Of a stretch of DNA of 64,000 nucleotides, positions 9,405 through 18,853 are shown in pieces. The stretch spans positions 9,963 through 73,962 of the forward strand of contig DASZME010000078.1 of NCBI GenBank assembly GCA_035551995.1, given 5' to 3'. This stretch comes from RYN-428 sp035551995 (GTDB lineage: Bacteria > Planctomycetota > Phycisphaerae > Tepidisphaerales > Tepidisphaeraceae). Below the pieces are notes generated by a model that was not told where the DNA came from, ran no database searches, and saw nothing but the letters and a program-made list of their open reading frames with translations. Position numbers and translations under genes: made by a program. Every line of letters begins with the position of its first letter. Position 1 is the first letter of the stretch.

Positions 9405-9641
9405 TCAGCCGGCGACTTTCACCGACGTCACCTGCCCGGCCAGAAACGAAATGTTGACTTTATCTCCCGCCTTCGGCACGGCGCTTTTGATGACGTGCTG
9501 CGCCACCTTCAGCGACACCGGCGATCCTTCCGGATCGTCGATGCGGGAAACGTGCATCTCGTAATAGGCGTCGCCATGAATCGCGAAGGGGCGAATATCG
9601 CTCACCTGCACGGACCAACTTCCAAACATCGGTGCGTTCAT
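9405..9641 (-). CDS. Small conserved-looking protein of unknown function
   Basis: A 78-residue protein with no signal peptide or membrane segment. It looks like a compact beta-rich domain: DIRPFAIHGDAYYEMHVSRI and a C-terminal KAGDKVNISFLAGQVTSVKV, an OB-fold-like pattern. I do not recognise a family. No Shine-Dalgarno sequence precedes the ATG; instead TATAAT ends about ten bases upstream (near 9656-9651 on the minus strand), so the transcript may be nearly leaderless. It sits 16 bases after the stop codon of the alpha/beta hydrolase gene, in the same direction. Confidence 0.55.
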   Translation of the reverse strand: MNAPMFGSWSVQVSDIRPFAIHGDAYYEMHVSRIDDPEGSPVSLKVAQHVIKSAVPKAGDKVNISFLAGQVTSVKVAG

Positions 9642-9657
9642 ATGCGGGAATTATAGC

Positions 9658-10584
9658 TCAGTTTTTTTCCGCCGGCGCCAGTCGCTGAATGAGGAAGTCC
9701 CAAATGTCGGCGTATTTCTCCGAAGGATGGTCGGGAAATTTTACGTAGCAGGTGGCGCCGCGTTCCTGGGCCAACTTCTGAAACCCCAGCGCCCAACGCG
9801 GCGAATGAACCCGATAATCCGCCTCGGTAACCGAATCCGGTTTGGTCAAACCCCAGTTGTTCTCGAAATAAATCGGCGCCGACTCCTTGCTGAGCAGCGC
9901 GTCCGGCGACCACAGGGCAATCAGCGGCAAAAGCGCGTCCCGGCGTTTCAATGATTCGCCGAAATTGTAACCCAGCGACGGCGCTCCCCATTCCACGCCC
10001 GCAACCCACTGCTGCATGAGCTCCGGATCGATCGTCGGCTGGCTGCGCCACGCTCCGACCGCGCTCACTTTCGTCGAAACCCGCTCTACGGGGTCGGCCG
10101 ATTTAGGATCGGCCCGCTCCCCCGCGCATCCGACGTATAAGGCAGGCAAAGTCCCCTGCGATCCGCCGGCCACCGCGATTCTATTCGGGTCAAGATTCCA
10201 CTCCGCCGCGTGAAGACGGACAAATTGAACCGCCCGCCGCGCGTCAAGCATGCAGACCGACACCGGCGCCGGCGCCTTCTCGTCGATCCCGTCCTGCATT
10301 ACCCGCGTTTGCACGCCGACCACCGCGCATCGAGCCGGGAAAAATCGATTCAGATCCGGCACGCCCTTGCTCGGCTTCCACAAGCCGCCATACCAGATCA
10401 CCACCGCAAACGGCCCTTCCCCGCGCGGCGGAATATAAATATCCATCAACTGATTCGGATGCGGCCCGTAAGAGACGTCGGCATGCGTGGGAGTCGGCTT
10501 GGCCGCAAATAGCGCGACCGCGTTACCCAGCGTGAGGATCGCGCAAAGAAACGCCAATCGTGGGACGCAACGGATATGAGCCAT
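9658..10584 (-). CDS. Exported BD-FAE-like alpha/beta hydrolase with altered oxyanion motif
   Basis: A 308-residue protein with a signal peptide (LAFLCAILTLGNAVALFAA). It matches the carboxylesterase/feruloyl-esterase-like family also seen as a tandem pair at 42426-44270: DVSYGPHPNQLMDIY aligns with VRYGPHERNVLDFY. The nucleophile elbow is AVAGGSQGTL. The usual oxyanion motif HGGGW is replaced by WYGGLWK, so activity may be altered or lost. The final catalytic His candidate is in FPDHPSEKY. ATG at 10584 starts a convincing signal peptide; 89 further upstream codons in frame look non-coding. No clear ribosome site is visible. Confidence 0.8.
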   Translation of the reverse strand: MAHIRCVPRLAFLCAILTLGNAVALFAAKPTPTHADVSYGPHPNQLMDIYIPPRGEGPFAVVIWYGGLWKPSKGVPDLNRFFPARCAVVGVQTRVMQDGIDEKAPAPVSVCMLDARRAVQFVRLHAAEWNLDPNRIAVAGGSQGTLPALYVGCAGERADPKSADPVERVSTKVSAVGAWRSQPTIDPELMQQWVAGVEWGAPSLGYNFGESLKRRDALLPLIALWSPDALLSKESAPIYFENNWGLTKPDSVTEADYRVHSPRWALGFQKLAQERGATCYVKFPDHPSEKYADIWDFLIQRLAPAEKN

Positions 10585-10904
10585 AATTTCACGACTTGAA
10601 GGCGCCACGCCGCGATTGTCAAATTTTTTCCGGGATAACGCTCCTCGACCGCAGGGCGATCGCTTTTGAATTTTTGCCCCCCCCGTCCCTCCCCCGGCGT
10701 ACCGGGGGAGGGGGTAAGACGGCCAAAAGCGAATTGCCCTGTCCTCGAACGCACGAGGCCGAGTCGAGCAAACAGAACGCGATCGAATTTCGCGAGACAC
10801 AAAACGCCTATGCCCGTCAAGAAAAATTCGCTGCCGCCGTCGAGCGGTCAAATCGAATCGCCCCTAAGATACAACGCGACTTTTGAACCGGAGGTATGAC
10901 TTTC

Positions 10905-12323
10905 ATGCTGCACATTCCCATTCTGCGTCACGGCAAGCCTTATGAATCGGTCGACAAAATCGAAATCCTTCACCACGCCACCGGCGACCCCGTCGCGGCC
11001 ATGAGCATGGCCAATTCCGGCCTCATCAGCCGCGACGTGCATCGGATGGACAGTTCCGTGCTCGAACAGTTCACGATCAAGGAACTGGTCGCGATGTGCA
11101 AGAAAGCCGCCGAAGTCTTTATCGGCGGCGTGATTTCGATCGGCGACGCCAAACAAAACTTCGACGACTACGTGCGGAGTTTGTCGGCCACCACCGGCAT
11201 GCCGCATTCGTATTGCCGGGGCAACGCGAAAAAAATTCACCGGATTCTGGATGAAATGGACGTGATTCTCGCGGGGCTGACGCGCGGGTTTGATCTGACG
11301 ATTTTGGATCGGGGCTGGGGCGACGACGAGGGGCGGACGCTGAGTTATTTCCGCGAAGGAAGAATTTTCGGCGCGGTGCTGCCGAGCAACTCGCCCGGCG
11401 TGCATTCGCTATGGGCGCCGGCGGTGGCGCTGAAGGCGCCGATCGTGTTGAAGCCCGGCAGAGAAGAACCCTGGACGCCGTTTCGAATGATCCAATCGTT
11501 CATCGCGGCGGGGATGCCGGCCGAGGCGTTTGGCTTCTATCCGACCGACCATGGAGGATCGAGCACGCTGTTGCAGGTCGTCGATCGCGCGATGCTTTTC
11601 GGCGACGCGGGCACCACCAAGGCCTGGGCGAAAGACCCCCGCGTCGAACTGCATGGGCCGGGCTGGAGCAAGGTGATTCTTGGCGACGACGCCGCCGACG
11701 AATGGGAAAAATACGTCGATCTCATGGTCGGCTCTATCGCCGCCAACGGCGGGAGATCGTGCATCAACGCTTCGAGCGTCTGGACGCCGAAAAACGGCGA
11801 CAAGATCGCCGACGCCGTGGCCCGCAAACTGGCGGTCGTCAAGGCCCTTCCCGCCGACGATCCCGACGCGCAGATCGCCGCGTTCGCCAATCCGCAGATG
11901 GCGGTCCGGATGAACACGGCCATCGAATCGCAACTGCCCGGCGCCATCGACGTCACCGAAAAACTCCGCGGCTCGCCCCGCCTCGTCCAACAAGGCCGCC
12001 TCGCGTGGCTTTTGCCGACGATCATCCGATGCGATCGCGAGCACGCGCTGGCCAACAAGGAATACCTGTTTCCGTTCGCGGCCGTGGTCGAATGCCCGGC
12101 CAGCGAAATGCCGGTCGCGATCGGCGATACGCTGGTGGCGACCGTGCTCACTGCCGACCCGAAATTCCGGCGGGCGATGATGGCCTGCGATCACATCGAC
12201 CGTCTGAATATCGGCCCGGTGCCGACGTATCAGTTGAGCTGGGATCAGCCGCACGAAGGAAATTTATTTGAGCATCTGTATCGGCAGCGGGCCTTTCAAT
12301 CGCTGGCGGCCGCTCCGTCGTGA
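10905..12323 (+). CDS. Aldehyde dehydrogenase family protein
   Basis: A 472-residue NAD(P)-dependent aldehyde dehydrogenase. The active-site cysteine lies in NGGRSCINAS (C286); the cofactor region has VLPSNSPGVHSLWAP and VLKPGREEPW; a Glu candidate is in VELHGPGWSK. The N-terminal third is divergent from common ALDHs, so the substrate cannot be inferred. It is followed in the same direction by an iron alcohol dehydrogenase, a pairing that suggests aldehyde/alcohol interconversion; no microcompartment shell genes are nearby. GGAGG ten bases before the ATG at 10905 supports this start over the in-frame ATG at 10896, which directly abuts the site. Confidence 0.85.
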   Translation: MLHIPILRHGKPYESVDKIEILHHATGDPVAAMSMANSGLISRDVHRMDSSVLEQFTIKELVAMCKKAAEVFIGGVISIGDAKQNFDDYVRSLSATTGMPHSYCRGNAKKIHRILDEMDVILAGLTRGFDLTILDRGWGDDEGRTLSYFREGRIFGAVLPSNSPGVHSLWAPAVALKAPIVLKPGREEPWTPFRMIQSFIAAGMPAEAFGFYPTDHGGSSTLLQVVDRAMLFGDAGTTKAWAKDPRVELHGPGWSKVILGDDAADEWEKYVDLMVGSIAANGGRSCINASSVWTPKNGDKIADAVARKLAVVKALPADDPDAQIAAFANPQMAVRMNTAIESQLPGAIDVTEKLRGSPRLVQQGRLAWLLPTIIRCDREHALANKEYLFPFAAVVECPASEMPVAIGDTLVATVLTADPKFRRAMMACDHIDRLNIGPVPTYQLSWDQPHEGNLFEHLYRQRAFQSLAAAPS

Positions 12324-12494
12324 CCAAATGTTTTCGCTTCGGGCGATATGCCGCCAGGTCTGAGCGCGCGGATGTAAAACGGCGCGGCGTATCGAAATCC
12401 CGAGGCGTCACTTTCAAAATTAGCCGTGGTCAAGGATGAAGCGCTTCGCCCTCGGCCCGCCCTCTTGTTCAAACCGAGAGGGAGCCGGAAAAAA

Positions 12495-13628
12495 ATGTTT
12501 TCCCTTCCCCACTCACCAACCCCCGTCTCCCTTCCTGGTTCCGGCGTTCGCGTCGCTTTTGGTCCTGGCGCCCTCCTGCACCTTGGCCGAATCGTTCGAG
12601 CCCAAGGCGGGTCGCGTGTCCTTCTCGTGACCGATCCCGGCATTCGCGAAGCCGGGCATGTCGAACGGGCCGTTCGCGCGCTGTATCAAGCGGACGTGGC
12701 CGTGCGCGTCTTCGATGCCGTCAAGGAAAATCCGACGGTCATCCATGTCGGGCACGGCCTGTTCGCCGCCCGCGAGTTCAGACCCGATCTGATCGTCGGA
12801 CTCGGCGGCGGCAGCGCGATGGACTGCGCGAAGGGAATCAATTTCCTGCATACCAACGGCGGGCGCATGCAGGATTACTGGGGCGTCGATAAGGCAAAGA
12901 CGCCCATGCTTCCGATGATCGCCGTTCCCACGACCGCCGGCACCGGCAGCGACGCCCAGAGCTTCGCTCTCATCACCGATCCCGAAACGCATCAGAAGAT
13001 GGCCTGCGGAGACAAGAAGGCTCTGCCGCGCGTAGCCATTCTCGATCCCGATCTGACGGCCACGCAGCCGCCCAAGGTTGCCGCGGCGACGGGAATCGAC
13101 GCGGTGGCCCATGCGGTCGAGACAGCCGGGTGCACGCAGCGCAACGAAGTCTCGTTGTTATTCTCGCGTCGGGCATGGACGCTTTTGGAATCGGGCTTCC
13201 AGCGCGTGATGCAAGACAATCATGACGTACAGGCCCGCGAGGGGATGCTGCTCGGCTCTCACCTGGCCGGCGCCGCGATCGAAAATTCAATGCTCGGCGC
13301 CGCTCACGCATTGGCCAACGGACTGACGGCCGTCTGCGGAACGGTTCATGGCGTGGCGGTGGGACTCATGTTGCCGTTCGTCGTTCGATTTAATTCGCGC
13401 GACGGCAACCCCTACTCGGCGTTGATGGAAGACGCCGAGCAACTCGCCGGCCGCATCGAATCGCTGCTCGACGCCGGCGGACTGCCGCGTCGCTTATCCG
13501 ACGTTGGCGCCGACGCGGGAAAATTGGCGGACCTCGCGGCGATCGCCGCCCGGCAATGGACGGCGACGTTCAACCCGCGCAAGGTCGGCGAAACCGAACT
13601 TCGGCAAATCTACGAAATGGCGCTTTGA
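12495..13628 (+). CDS. Iron-containing (group III) alcohol dehydrogenase
   Basis: A 377-residue protein of normal family length. The dinucleotide loop GLGGGSAMDCAKGINF lies at about residues 100-115, AVPTTAGTGSDAQSF follows, and the iron ligands are in GIDAVAHAVET, GAAHALANG and GTVHGVAVG. It would reduce or oxidise an aldehyde/alcohol pair with NAD(P)(H). The neighbouring aldehyde dehydrogenase upstream suggests a joint pathway, with about 170 bases between them. The ATG at 12495 has GGGAG ten bases upstream; a GTG at 12426 extends the frame by 23 basic residues without family similarity. Confidence 0.9.
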   Translation: MFSLPHSPTPVSLPGSGVRVAFGPGALLHLGRIVRAQGGSRVLLVTDPGIREAGHVERAVRALYQADVAVRVFDAVKENPTVIHVGHGLFAAREFRPDLIVGLGGGSAMDCAKGINFLHTNGGRMQDYWGVDKAKTPMLPMIAVPTTAGTGSDAQSFALITDPETHQKMACGDKKALPRVAILDPDLTATQPPKVAAATGIDAVAHAVETAGCTQRNEVSLLFSRRAWTLLESGFQRVMQDNHDVQAREGMLLGSHLAGAAIENSMLGAAHALANGLTAVCGTVHGVAVGLMLPFVVRFNSRDGNPYSALMEDAEQLAGRIESLLDAGGLPRRLSDVGADAGKLADLAAIAARQWTATFNPRKVGETELRQIYEMAL

Positions 13629-13790
13629 GCGATTGTCGATCGACCGAAACCGAAATATCCGCGGAGCGCTCAACTCAGTCGGCGTCCGCAATCGCGCGAT
13701 CGCCGTCATGTGCGTTTGTGTCCTTCGCGGATGTTTTTTTCGCGCGGGGTCATCGCGGCGGCGAATCTTTCGAAGCCGCGTTCGGCCGGG

Positions 13791-15215
13791 CTATTTCCCC
13801 TTGACCGGCGGCGTCGTCGCCGACAGCAATTTCCCGTCGTCCGTCAGAATCAGAAGCGCGTCGTTTCCCCCGGCGCCACCATGAACGCCGCACCGGGCTT
13901 TCGCCAGCGCGACGTTTACGCCGGGCGCGCTCAATGCGGCGCCGGCGTCTCTATCCACCAGGAACGCGCCGAACCCGCGGTTGATCAGGACCAGCGCGGC
14001 GGCGTCCGACGAAATAAGAAGATCGGGGCGCTTGTCGCCGTTGATATCGATCGGCGTGACGACGGCGTTGTTCATCCCCTGCGCGAAGGACTTCACGACC
14101 TGATCCAAAGGATCGCCGGTCAGCCGCGCAAAGTCGTCCGGCGGCGCGCCCGGCGTCAGCGAATAACGGACGATCGTTTTGTCGTCGAGAACGAGGGCGC
14201 TCAGCGTTCCGTCGCCGGAAAAATCTCCGAACGCCGCCGACCGGGGAACATTCGCTGCGTCGCCGATTTTGCGGTCGAGCGATTTCACCCACGCTTCGCC
14301 CGCGCCGGCCGGATGTTTAAATAGAAGCAATCTTCCGTCATTCAAAAGCAGCGCCGCCGCGGCTGTTTTGCCGTCGCCGCCAGGCGTTAGAGCGGATGCC
14401 GTGACGCGGGCGGTTCCGTCAACGTGGATCGCCGCGGGGTCGGCGGTGAGTTTCTTGCCGTCGTTTCGATAGAGCGTTTTGCCGATAAGGAGGCTGATTT
14501 TCCCGGCGCCTTCGATATCGGCCGCGGCGCACGACTCGGCGACGCCGGACAATCCCCATTTTTCGGTGGCGTTGGAATAGCCGTCGCCGACGGCGAGAAA
14601 TAGCTTGATGCCGTCGGGCGTGCCGACGATCAGATCGGGCTTGCCGTCGCCGTCGATGTCGGCGGCGAGCATGAAGGCCGGCTTGGCGACGGGAAGCCTG
14701 GCGATTTCCCTGACGCCGCCGGAGAACGGCTTTCCTTCATAAGCGTCGAGAAGCGTATAGGCGCCGGCCTTCAACTCCTGGAGGACGGGAATCAAGGCGG
14801 CGGTCGAGCCGGGAAAATCGCGGTGGCCGGTGGAATCGATTTGGAATGTCCGCCATCGCTTTGGCTCGACATTCGGAACCACGATCGCGCTGGCCCACTG
14901 ATCGGCGATGTGAACCACCGATTGATTCTGCCCCTCGAAAATAACGACCGGCTCGCCGACCGCGGCCGCCTTGGCGAGGGCCGGCGTCTTAACCAGATGC
15001 ACCTGAAACGTCGTGGGGGCGCCGGCGCCTTTCAGAGTCTGCGTCGTCGCCGCCACGACCAAGCCGGTCTGCGGATTAAACGCCGTTATTTTTCCCACCA
15101 GGACCAGGCGAGACTTTTCAAACCGCTTCGAGACCGGCAGATCAGCCTGAAACAATGCGAAGAGGCTGTTCGTGCAGAGCGATAGGAGAAGCGACGCAAA
15201 AATGAGCTTTTTCAT
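13791..15215 (-). CDS. Exported VCBS/FG-GAP-like propeller protein, third gene of the phosphotransferase operon
   Basis: A 474-residue protein with a signal peptide (KKLIFASLLLSLCTNSLFA). Residues 25-130 are a beta-rich domain of unknown type (SRLVLVGKITAFNPQTGLV). From about residue 165, FG-GAP-like repeats appear: AADIDGDGKPDLIVG, AADIEGAGKISLLIG, GDFSGDGTLSALVL and IDINGDKRPDLLIS, several with eroded calcium loops. It probably forms a periplasmic or surface propeller. Its ATG overlaps the upstream gene's TAA by one base (TAATG), so translation is likely coupled to the membrane phosphotransferase. Nothing in the sequence suggests catalysis; a substrate- or partner-binding role is inferred from the operon only. 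Confidence 0.78.
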   Translation of the reverse strand: MKKLIFASLLLSLCTNSLFALFQADLPVSKRFEKSRLVLVGKITAFNPQTGLVVAATTQTLKGAGAPTTFQVHLVKTPALAKAAAVGEPVVIFEGQNQSVVHIADQWASAIVVPNVEPKRWRTFQIDSTGHRDFPGSTAALIPVLQELKAGAYTLLDAYEGKPFSGGVREIARLPVAKPAFMLAADIDGDGKPDLIVGTPDGIKLFLAVGDGYSNATEKWGLSGVAESCAAADIEGAGKISLLIGKTLYRNDGKKLTADPAAIHVDGTARVTASALTPGGDGKTAAAALLLNDGRLLLFKHPAGAGEAWVKSLDRKIGDAANVPRSAAFGDFSGDGTLSALVLDDKTIVRYSLTPGAPPDDFARLTGDPLDQVVKSFAQGMNNAVVTPIDINGDKRPDLLISSDAAALVLINRGFGAFLVDRDAGAALSAPGVNVALAKARCGVHGGAGGNDALLILTDDGKLLSATTPPVKGK

Positions 15216-18200
15216 TATGCGACTTTCAGTGCGACTCGAGTCAGCGCCAACGCCGGGATATAGACGATGACGTAGAGGAGCAACCACGCCGACAGGTGAG
15301 TCCAGCCGGCGGCCCGTTCGAACGCGCGGGTCCAGAAAACCGGTTCTTGCGCCGGCCGGGGGTAGACGATTTTCAATTCCCTGACCGGTGAGCCGTGCGC
15401 GCCGTCGGCCGTGGTCGGCGCCGGTGCATCGCGTTCGCCAAGCACCGCGCTTACAGTGGCCGGCGGACCGTTGGCGGAGGCAACGGCGACCGGAAATCGG
15501 CCGGCCCAATTTTCCGGCGCCCGTACAAGCCAGGTCAGGCCCTGCGGAGCGATGCCGCCGTCAAGATACGCCTGCAGATCGGCCGCCGACTGTTCGCGCG
15601 CAAGGTCGGGCGCGGCCCTTAGTTCCCATGGTTCGGCCGCGTCGGCTCGGGGCTGGCGATAAAGCGAAAGAAGGCGCTCGAGCGTCCTGCGGATCGGCGC
15701 CGGGGCGCGCGAGGCCGGCGTCGATTCGTCCAACTGCATCGGGGCGGGAACGGAAATAAAAATCGGCTGCGTCCATTCGCCGTCCACCGTCGCCACGACC
15801 TGCACCGCCGACCCGGCCGGCGCCGGCCAGACCGACGGATCGACGCGCGCGGCCAGCCAGGCGAATGTCATTACCATCGGCCCGAGCAAGATCCCGGCAG
15901 GAACCATCGCCGCCGCGAGTACGCGCCATTGAACCGGGTTGGCCGCTTGAAAAAACGCGATTCGCCGCGCGGACTTTGGCGGCAACGCCTGGGCCTGCGA
16001 TTTGAGAATCGCCGCCCGGCGCTTGGCTTCCAGAAGCCGGCGATTGTCGGTGACGAGTTTTTGCACGACCAGCGTCAGCGCCGCGATCGTCGCGGCCACG
16101 ACGGCGACCACCGCCGGTTTTCCCAACCCGCGCGCAATGGGCCAAAGAAACGTGTCGAGCAATCGCAGCGACGGGTCATAGAGCCATCGCTGGGGAAGCG
16201 CGAACGCCGCCAGAAGATACGCCGCCCAGACGGCCGAAAAAATATTCCGGATCTTCGCGCTGATCCGCTCCTGATGCCCGGCCGGAGGGGGCGCGAGTTC
16301 GTGCGGCACGCGCGTATCGTCCGTGTCGATCGGCCGCTCGGCCGGGCGGGCGTCGGCGGATTCTTCGGAAATGCGGCTCACCCAGCCGCGCCGGCCGTCC
16401 ACGCGAATGTCTTCGCCGTCGCGGAATAGCCGGGTGGCGTCGGGCAAAACCACCGCGGCCAGGCCCATTTCGCGAGCGACGACGGCGCCGTGGGATAATG
16501 TTCCGCCGCGCTCCAGAACCACGCCGGCCGCGTTGACGAAGAGCGGCGTCCACGAAGGATCCGTGCTCGGGCAAACCAGAATATAGCCGCGGCCGATATC
16601 GCCGACGGCGCTCGGTGAATGAATCACGCGCGCCGGGCCGACGGCTTCATGACTCGATACGGCAAACGCGTTAAATCCGCGGGCATGTTTCACTTCGACC
16701 GGCTCGCCGATGGAGTCGATCGCCTGTTCGTCGATCACCTCGGGCAGGCTCACGCGCGCCTCGGCCCGATAGGCGCGCTTGCGCCGCTCGATCAGATGAT
16801 GCGGGGCGTAGCCGACATGGAGGGCGTCGAAAAGATCCTCCCGGCCAAGATAAAAAATATCCTCCCCCACATCGAGCCGCCGGCCCGCTTCAAGCGCCAG
16901 GTCGCGAAGCAGATCGTAGCCGAGCATAAGAAAATCCTTCCCGTCCTCGCGAAACGCGATGTATCGCCGGACCAGATCAATCCGGCGATCGAGATCGCCT
17001 TTCTCTCGGCGATTCAGCCGCGACCGCAAGGCGTCGATGCGCGCGTTCACCTCGGCGCCATGGCGCTGATGGCGGACCAAGGGCCCTTCGCCGGCGGAAA
17101 GCCGCGCGCCCATTTCGCGGGCGAAGGCGGGTTGCTCGCGCCAGCGCGGCGCAGCCAGATCAAACTCGCCGGCGGCGCGATGGCCGTGATCGACGATCCA
17201 TTGATCGAGCGGCTGATTATTTCTCGCCGCCTCGAATAGTTCGGCGTCGGCGGTGACGGTGCGGTTGGGTGGCCCGCCCGACGAAATAAGCTGCGACAGG
17301 GCATCAGGATCTTCATCCCAGAAAAGCTCCGCCAACGCCGTGCGAAGATCGGCCGATGCCATTCCCGTGACAAGACTCGGCAACAATGATTGCGGTGCGA
17401 AATCGCTCAGCACGGCTTTCTCGCGTTCACGCCAAAGATCGACGAGCTGCGCGGGGGTAAGGCCGGCGAGATCGCGTTTTTTTTCCTGGGCGCACCAGGC
17501 CGCAAAGGCGGGAAAAATTTCAGCGTTGAGGCGCCGATCGAGATCGCCCGACAGCGCGAGCAATTTCGCGTTGACGGCGGCGAGTTTCCTTGCCGCCGCC
17601 GTTCTTTGCGAGAAGGTTCCCGTCGGCAGCGTCGGCGGCGTTTGCGAGGCGTCGGGGCTGCGTTTAAGTTCGGCCGAATCATAGGCGAATGGGAAATTCT
17701 CGAAAAACATCTCCGGCGCCAGCGAAGCGTCCATGTAAATCCGCCCGCCGATCGGATCGAGAAATCCGTCGCGCTGCACCGCCGGGGAAGGCTCGAAACC
17801 GACTTGCCTATACATCAGTCCGAACCCGCCGGCGCCGGTCATGAAATTCCGGATGACGCTCCACGTCAGCGGGGTGGGGTGCGGCAGCGTTTCGGCGAGA
17901 TTATGCACGACCCATGGGCCGCGGCCGTTCTTTATTTTTTCGCGCAGCCGCTCGCGCGCGCCGTGCAAAATTTCTTCCTGCGCCTCGGCGTCGTCGAGGG
18001 TCGTGATCGCCCGCGATTGCAGCAGGTAAAGCTGATTGCCGTGAATCGCCCATTCGATATCCTGAGGCTTGCCGAAATGGTCGGCGACCGCGCGCCCCAA
18101 TCGCCAGAGTTGATGCACGTCGGCGCCGCGCAGGCAGGGCTGGCGACGCCGGGATTCTTCCACCTCCCGCTCCTCGCCCGCGCCGGCGGCCAGGATCAGA

Positions 18201-18853
18201 TGCTTTTCCGCGATCGTCGCCGCCAGCACCCGCCCGGTCTCCCGCTCGATCCGCAGCACATCCGGCTGCACCCGTCCGGAAACGACCGATTCTCCCAGAC
18301 CCCAACTTGCCTCGATCAGCATCTCGCGATGGGCGGCGGTCTGCGGATTGACGGTGAAGAGCACGCCCGCCACGTCGGCCGGCACAAGCCGCTGAATCAC
18401 CACCGCCATCGCCACGGAAGACGGGTCGATGTCATGCGTTTTCAAATACGACAGGATGCGCGGCGAATGCAGGCTCGCCCAGCACCGCTCGACGGCCTCA
18501 AGCAATTCCGCGTCCCCCTCGATATCCAGAAATGTCTCGTACTGCCCCGCCATCGACGCCCCCGCCATATCCTCGGCGGTGGCCGACGATCGCACCGCGA
18601 CGGGTCCGCGCCCGATATGTCGATAGGCCGAAAGAATTTCCCGCGCCATGTCGGTCGGCAGCGCGCGGCCGTTGCCGCCAGACGCGATTGATTCCTTTTG
18701 CGCCGATCGATATGCAAGGGTGGTCAAAACAAAGCCGTCGGGCACGGGAAACCCAGCCCGAACCAACCGGCCAAGGCTCGCCGCCTTCCCGCCGACCAGG
18801 GCATTGTCGCGGCAATCCGCCAGCCCCAGCGTAAATGGCATTCGTTGCATCAT
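15215..18853 (-). CDS. Rifampicin-phosphotransferase-like ATP/His-domain enzyme fused to an EMC3/YidC-like membrane domain
   Basis: A 1212-residue fusion. Residues 1-330 are a PPDK/PEP-synthase ATP-binding domain (GGKAASLGRLVRAGFPVP, VAVRSSATAEDMAGASMAG, QDIEWAIHGNQLYLLQSR). A long helical middle region follows, starting with NLAETLPHPTPLTWS. The phosphohistidine domain is at about 760-840 with GGTLSHGAVVAREMG (H788). The C-terminal TIM barrel of PEP synthase is absent, which matches rifampicin-phosphotransferase-type enzymes that phosphorylate another substrate. Instead, residues about 865-1212 contain three membrane helices with a charged helix (TDNRRLLEAKRRAAIL) between the second and third, resembling DUF106/EMC3, then about 180 soluble residues and a final helix. 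ATGA overlap with the upstream propeller gene fixes the start. The substrate is unknown. Confidence 0.8.
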   Translation of the reverse strand: MMQRMPFTLGLADCRDNALVGGKAASLGRLVRAGFPVPDGFVLTTLAYRSAQKESIASGGNGRALPTDMAREILSAYRHIGRGPVAVRSSATAEDMAGASMAGQYETFLDIEGDAELLEAVERCWASLHSPRILSYLKTHDIDPSSVAMAVVIQRLVPADVAGVLFTVNPQTAAHREMLIEASWGLGESVVSGRVQPDVLRIERETGRVLAATIAEKHLILAAGAGEEREVEESRRRQPCLRGADVHQLWRLGRAVADHFGKPQDIEWAIHGNQLYLLQSRAITTLDDAEAQEEILHGARERLREKIKNGRGPWVVHNLAETLPHPTPLTWSVIRNFMTGAGGFGLMYRQVGFEPSPAVQRDGFLDPIGGRIYMDASLAPEMFFENFPFAYDSAELKRSPDASQTPPTLPTGTFSQRTAAARKLAAVNAKLLALSGDLDRRLNAEIFPAFAAWCAQEKKRDLAGLTPAQLVDLWREREKAVLSDFAPQSLLPSLVTGMASADLRTALAELFWDEDPDALSQLISSGGPPNRTVTADAELFEAARNNQPLDQWIVDHGHRAAGEFDLAAPRWREQPAFAREMGARLSAGEGPLVRHQRHGAEVNARIDALRSRLNRREKGDLDRRIDLVRRYIAFREDGKDFLMLGYDLLRDLALEAGRRLDVGEDIFYLGREDLFDALHVGYAPHHLIERRKRAYRAEARVSLPEVIDEQAIDSIGEPVEVKHARGFNAFAVSSHEAVGPARVIHSPSAVGDIGRGYILVCPSTDPSWTPLFVNAAGVVLERGGTLSHGAVVAREMGLAAVVLPDATRLFRDGEDIRVDGRRGWVSRISEESADARPAERPIDTDDTRVPHELAPPPAGHQERISAKIRNIFSAVWAAYLLAAFALPQRWLYDPSLRLLDTFLWPIARGLGKPAVVAVVAATIAALTLVVQKLVTDNRRLLEAKRRAAILKSQAQALPPKSARRIAFFQAANPVQWRVLAAAMVPAGILLGPMVMTFAWLAARVDPSVWPAPAGSAVQVVATVDGEWTQPIFISVPAPMQLDESTPASRAPAPIRRTLERLLSLYRQPRADAAEPWELRAAPDLAREQSAADLQAYLDGGIAPQGLTWLVRAPENWAGRFPVAVASANGPPATVSAVLGERDAPAPTTADGAHGSPVRELKIVYPRPAQEPVFWTRAFERAAGWTHLSAWLLLYVIVYIPALALTRVALKVA

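Noticed and set aside
10585..10851. N-terminal extension of the alpha/beta hydrolase frame
   Set aside because: Low-complexity GC-rich intergenic sequence (runs such as CCCCCCCGTCCC); a clear signal peptide starts at 10584.
12426..12494. Upstream GTG start for the iron alcohol dehydrogenase
   Set aside because: The extra 23 residues are basic and unlike the family, while ATG 12495 has a ribosome site.
17390..18691. 433-codon open frame on the plus strand opposite the phosphotransferase gene
   Set aside because: Arg/Gly/His-rich composition with no domain; a mirror frame produced by GC-rich third positions of the real gene, whose motifs are clear on the other strand.
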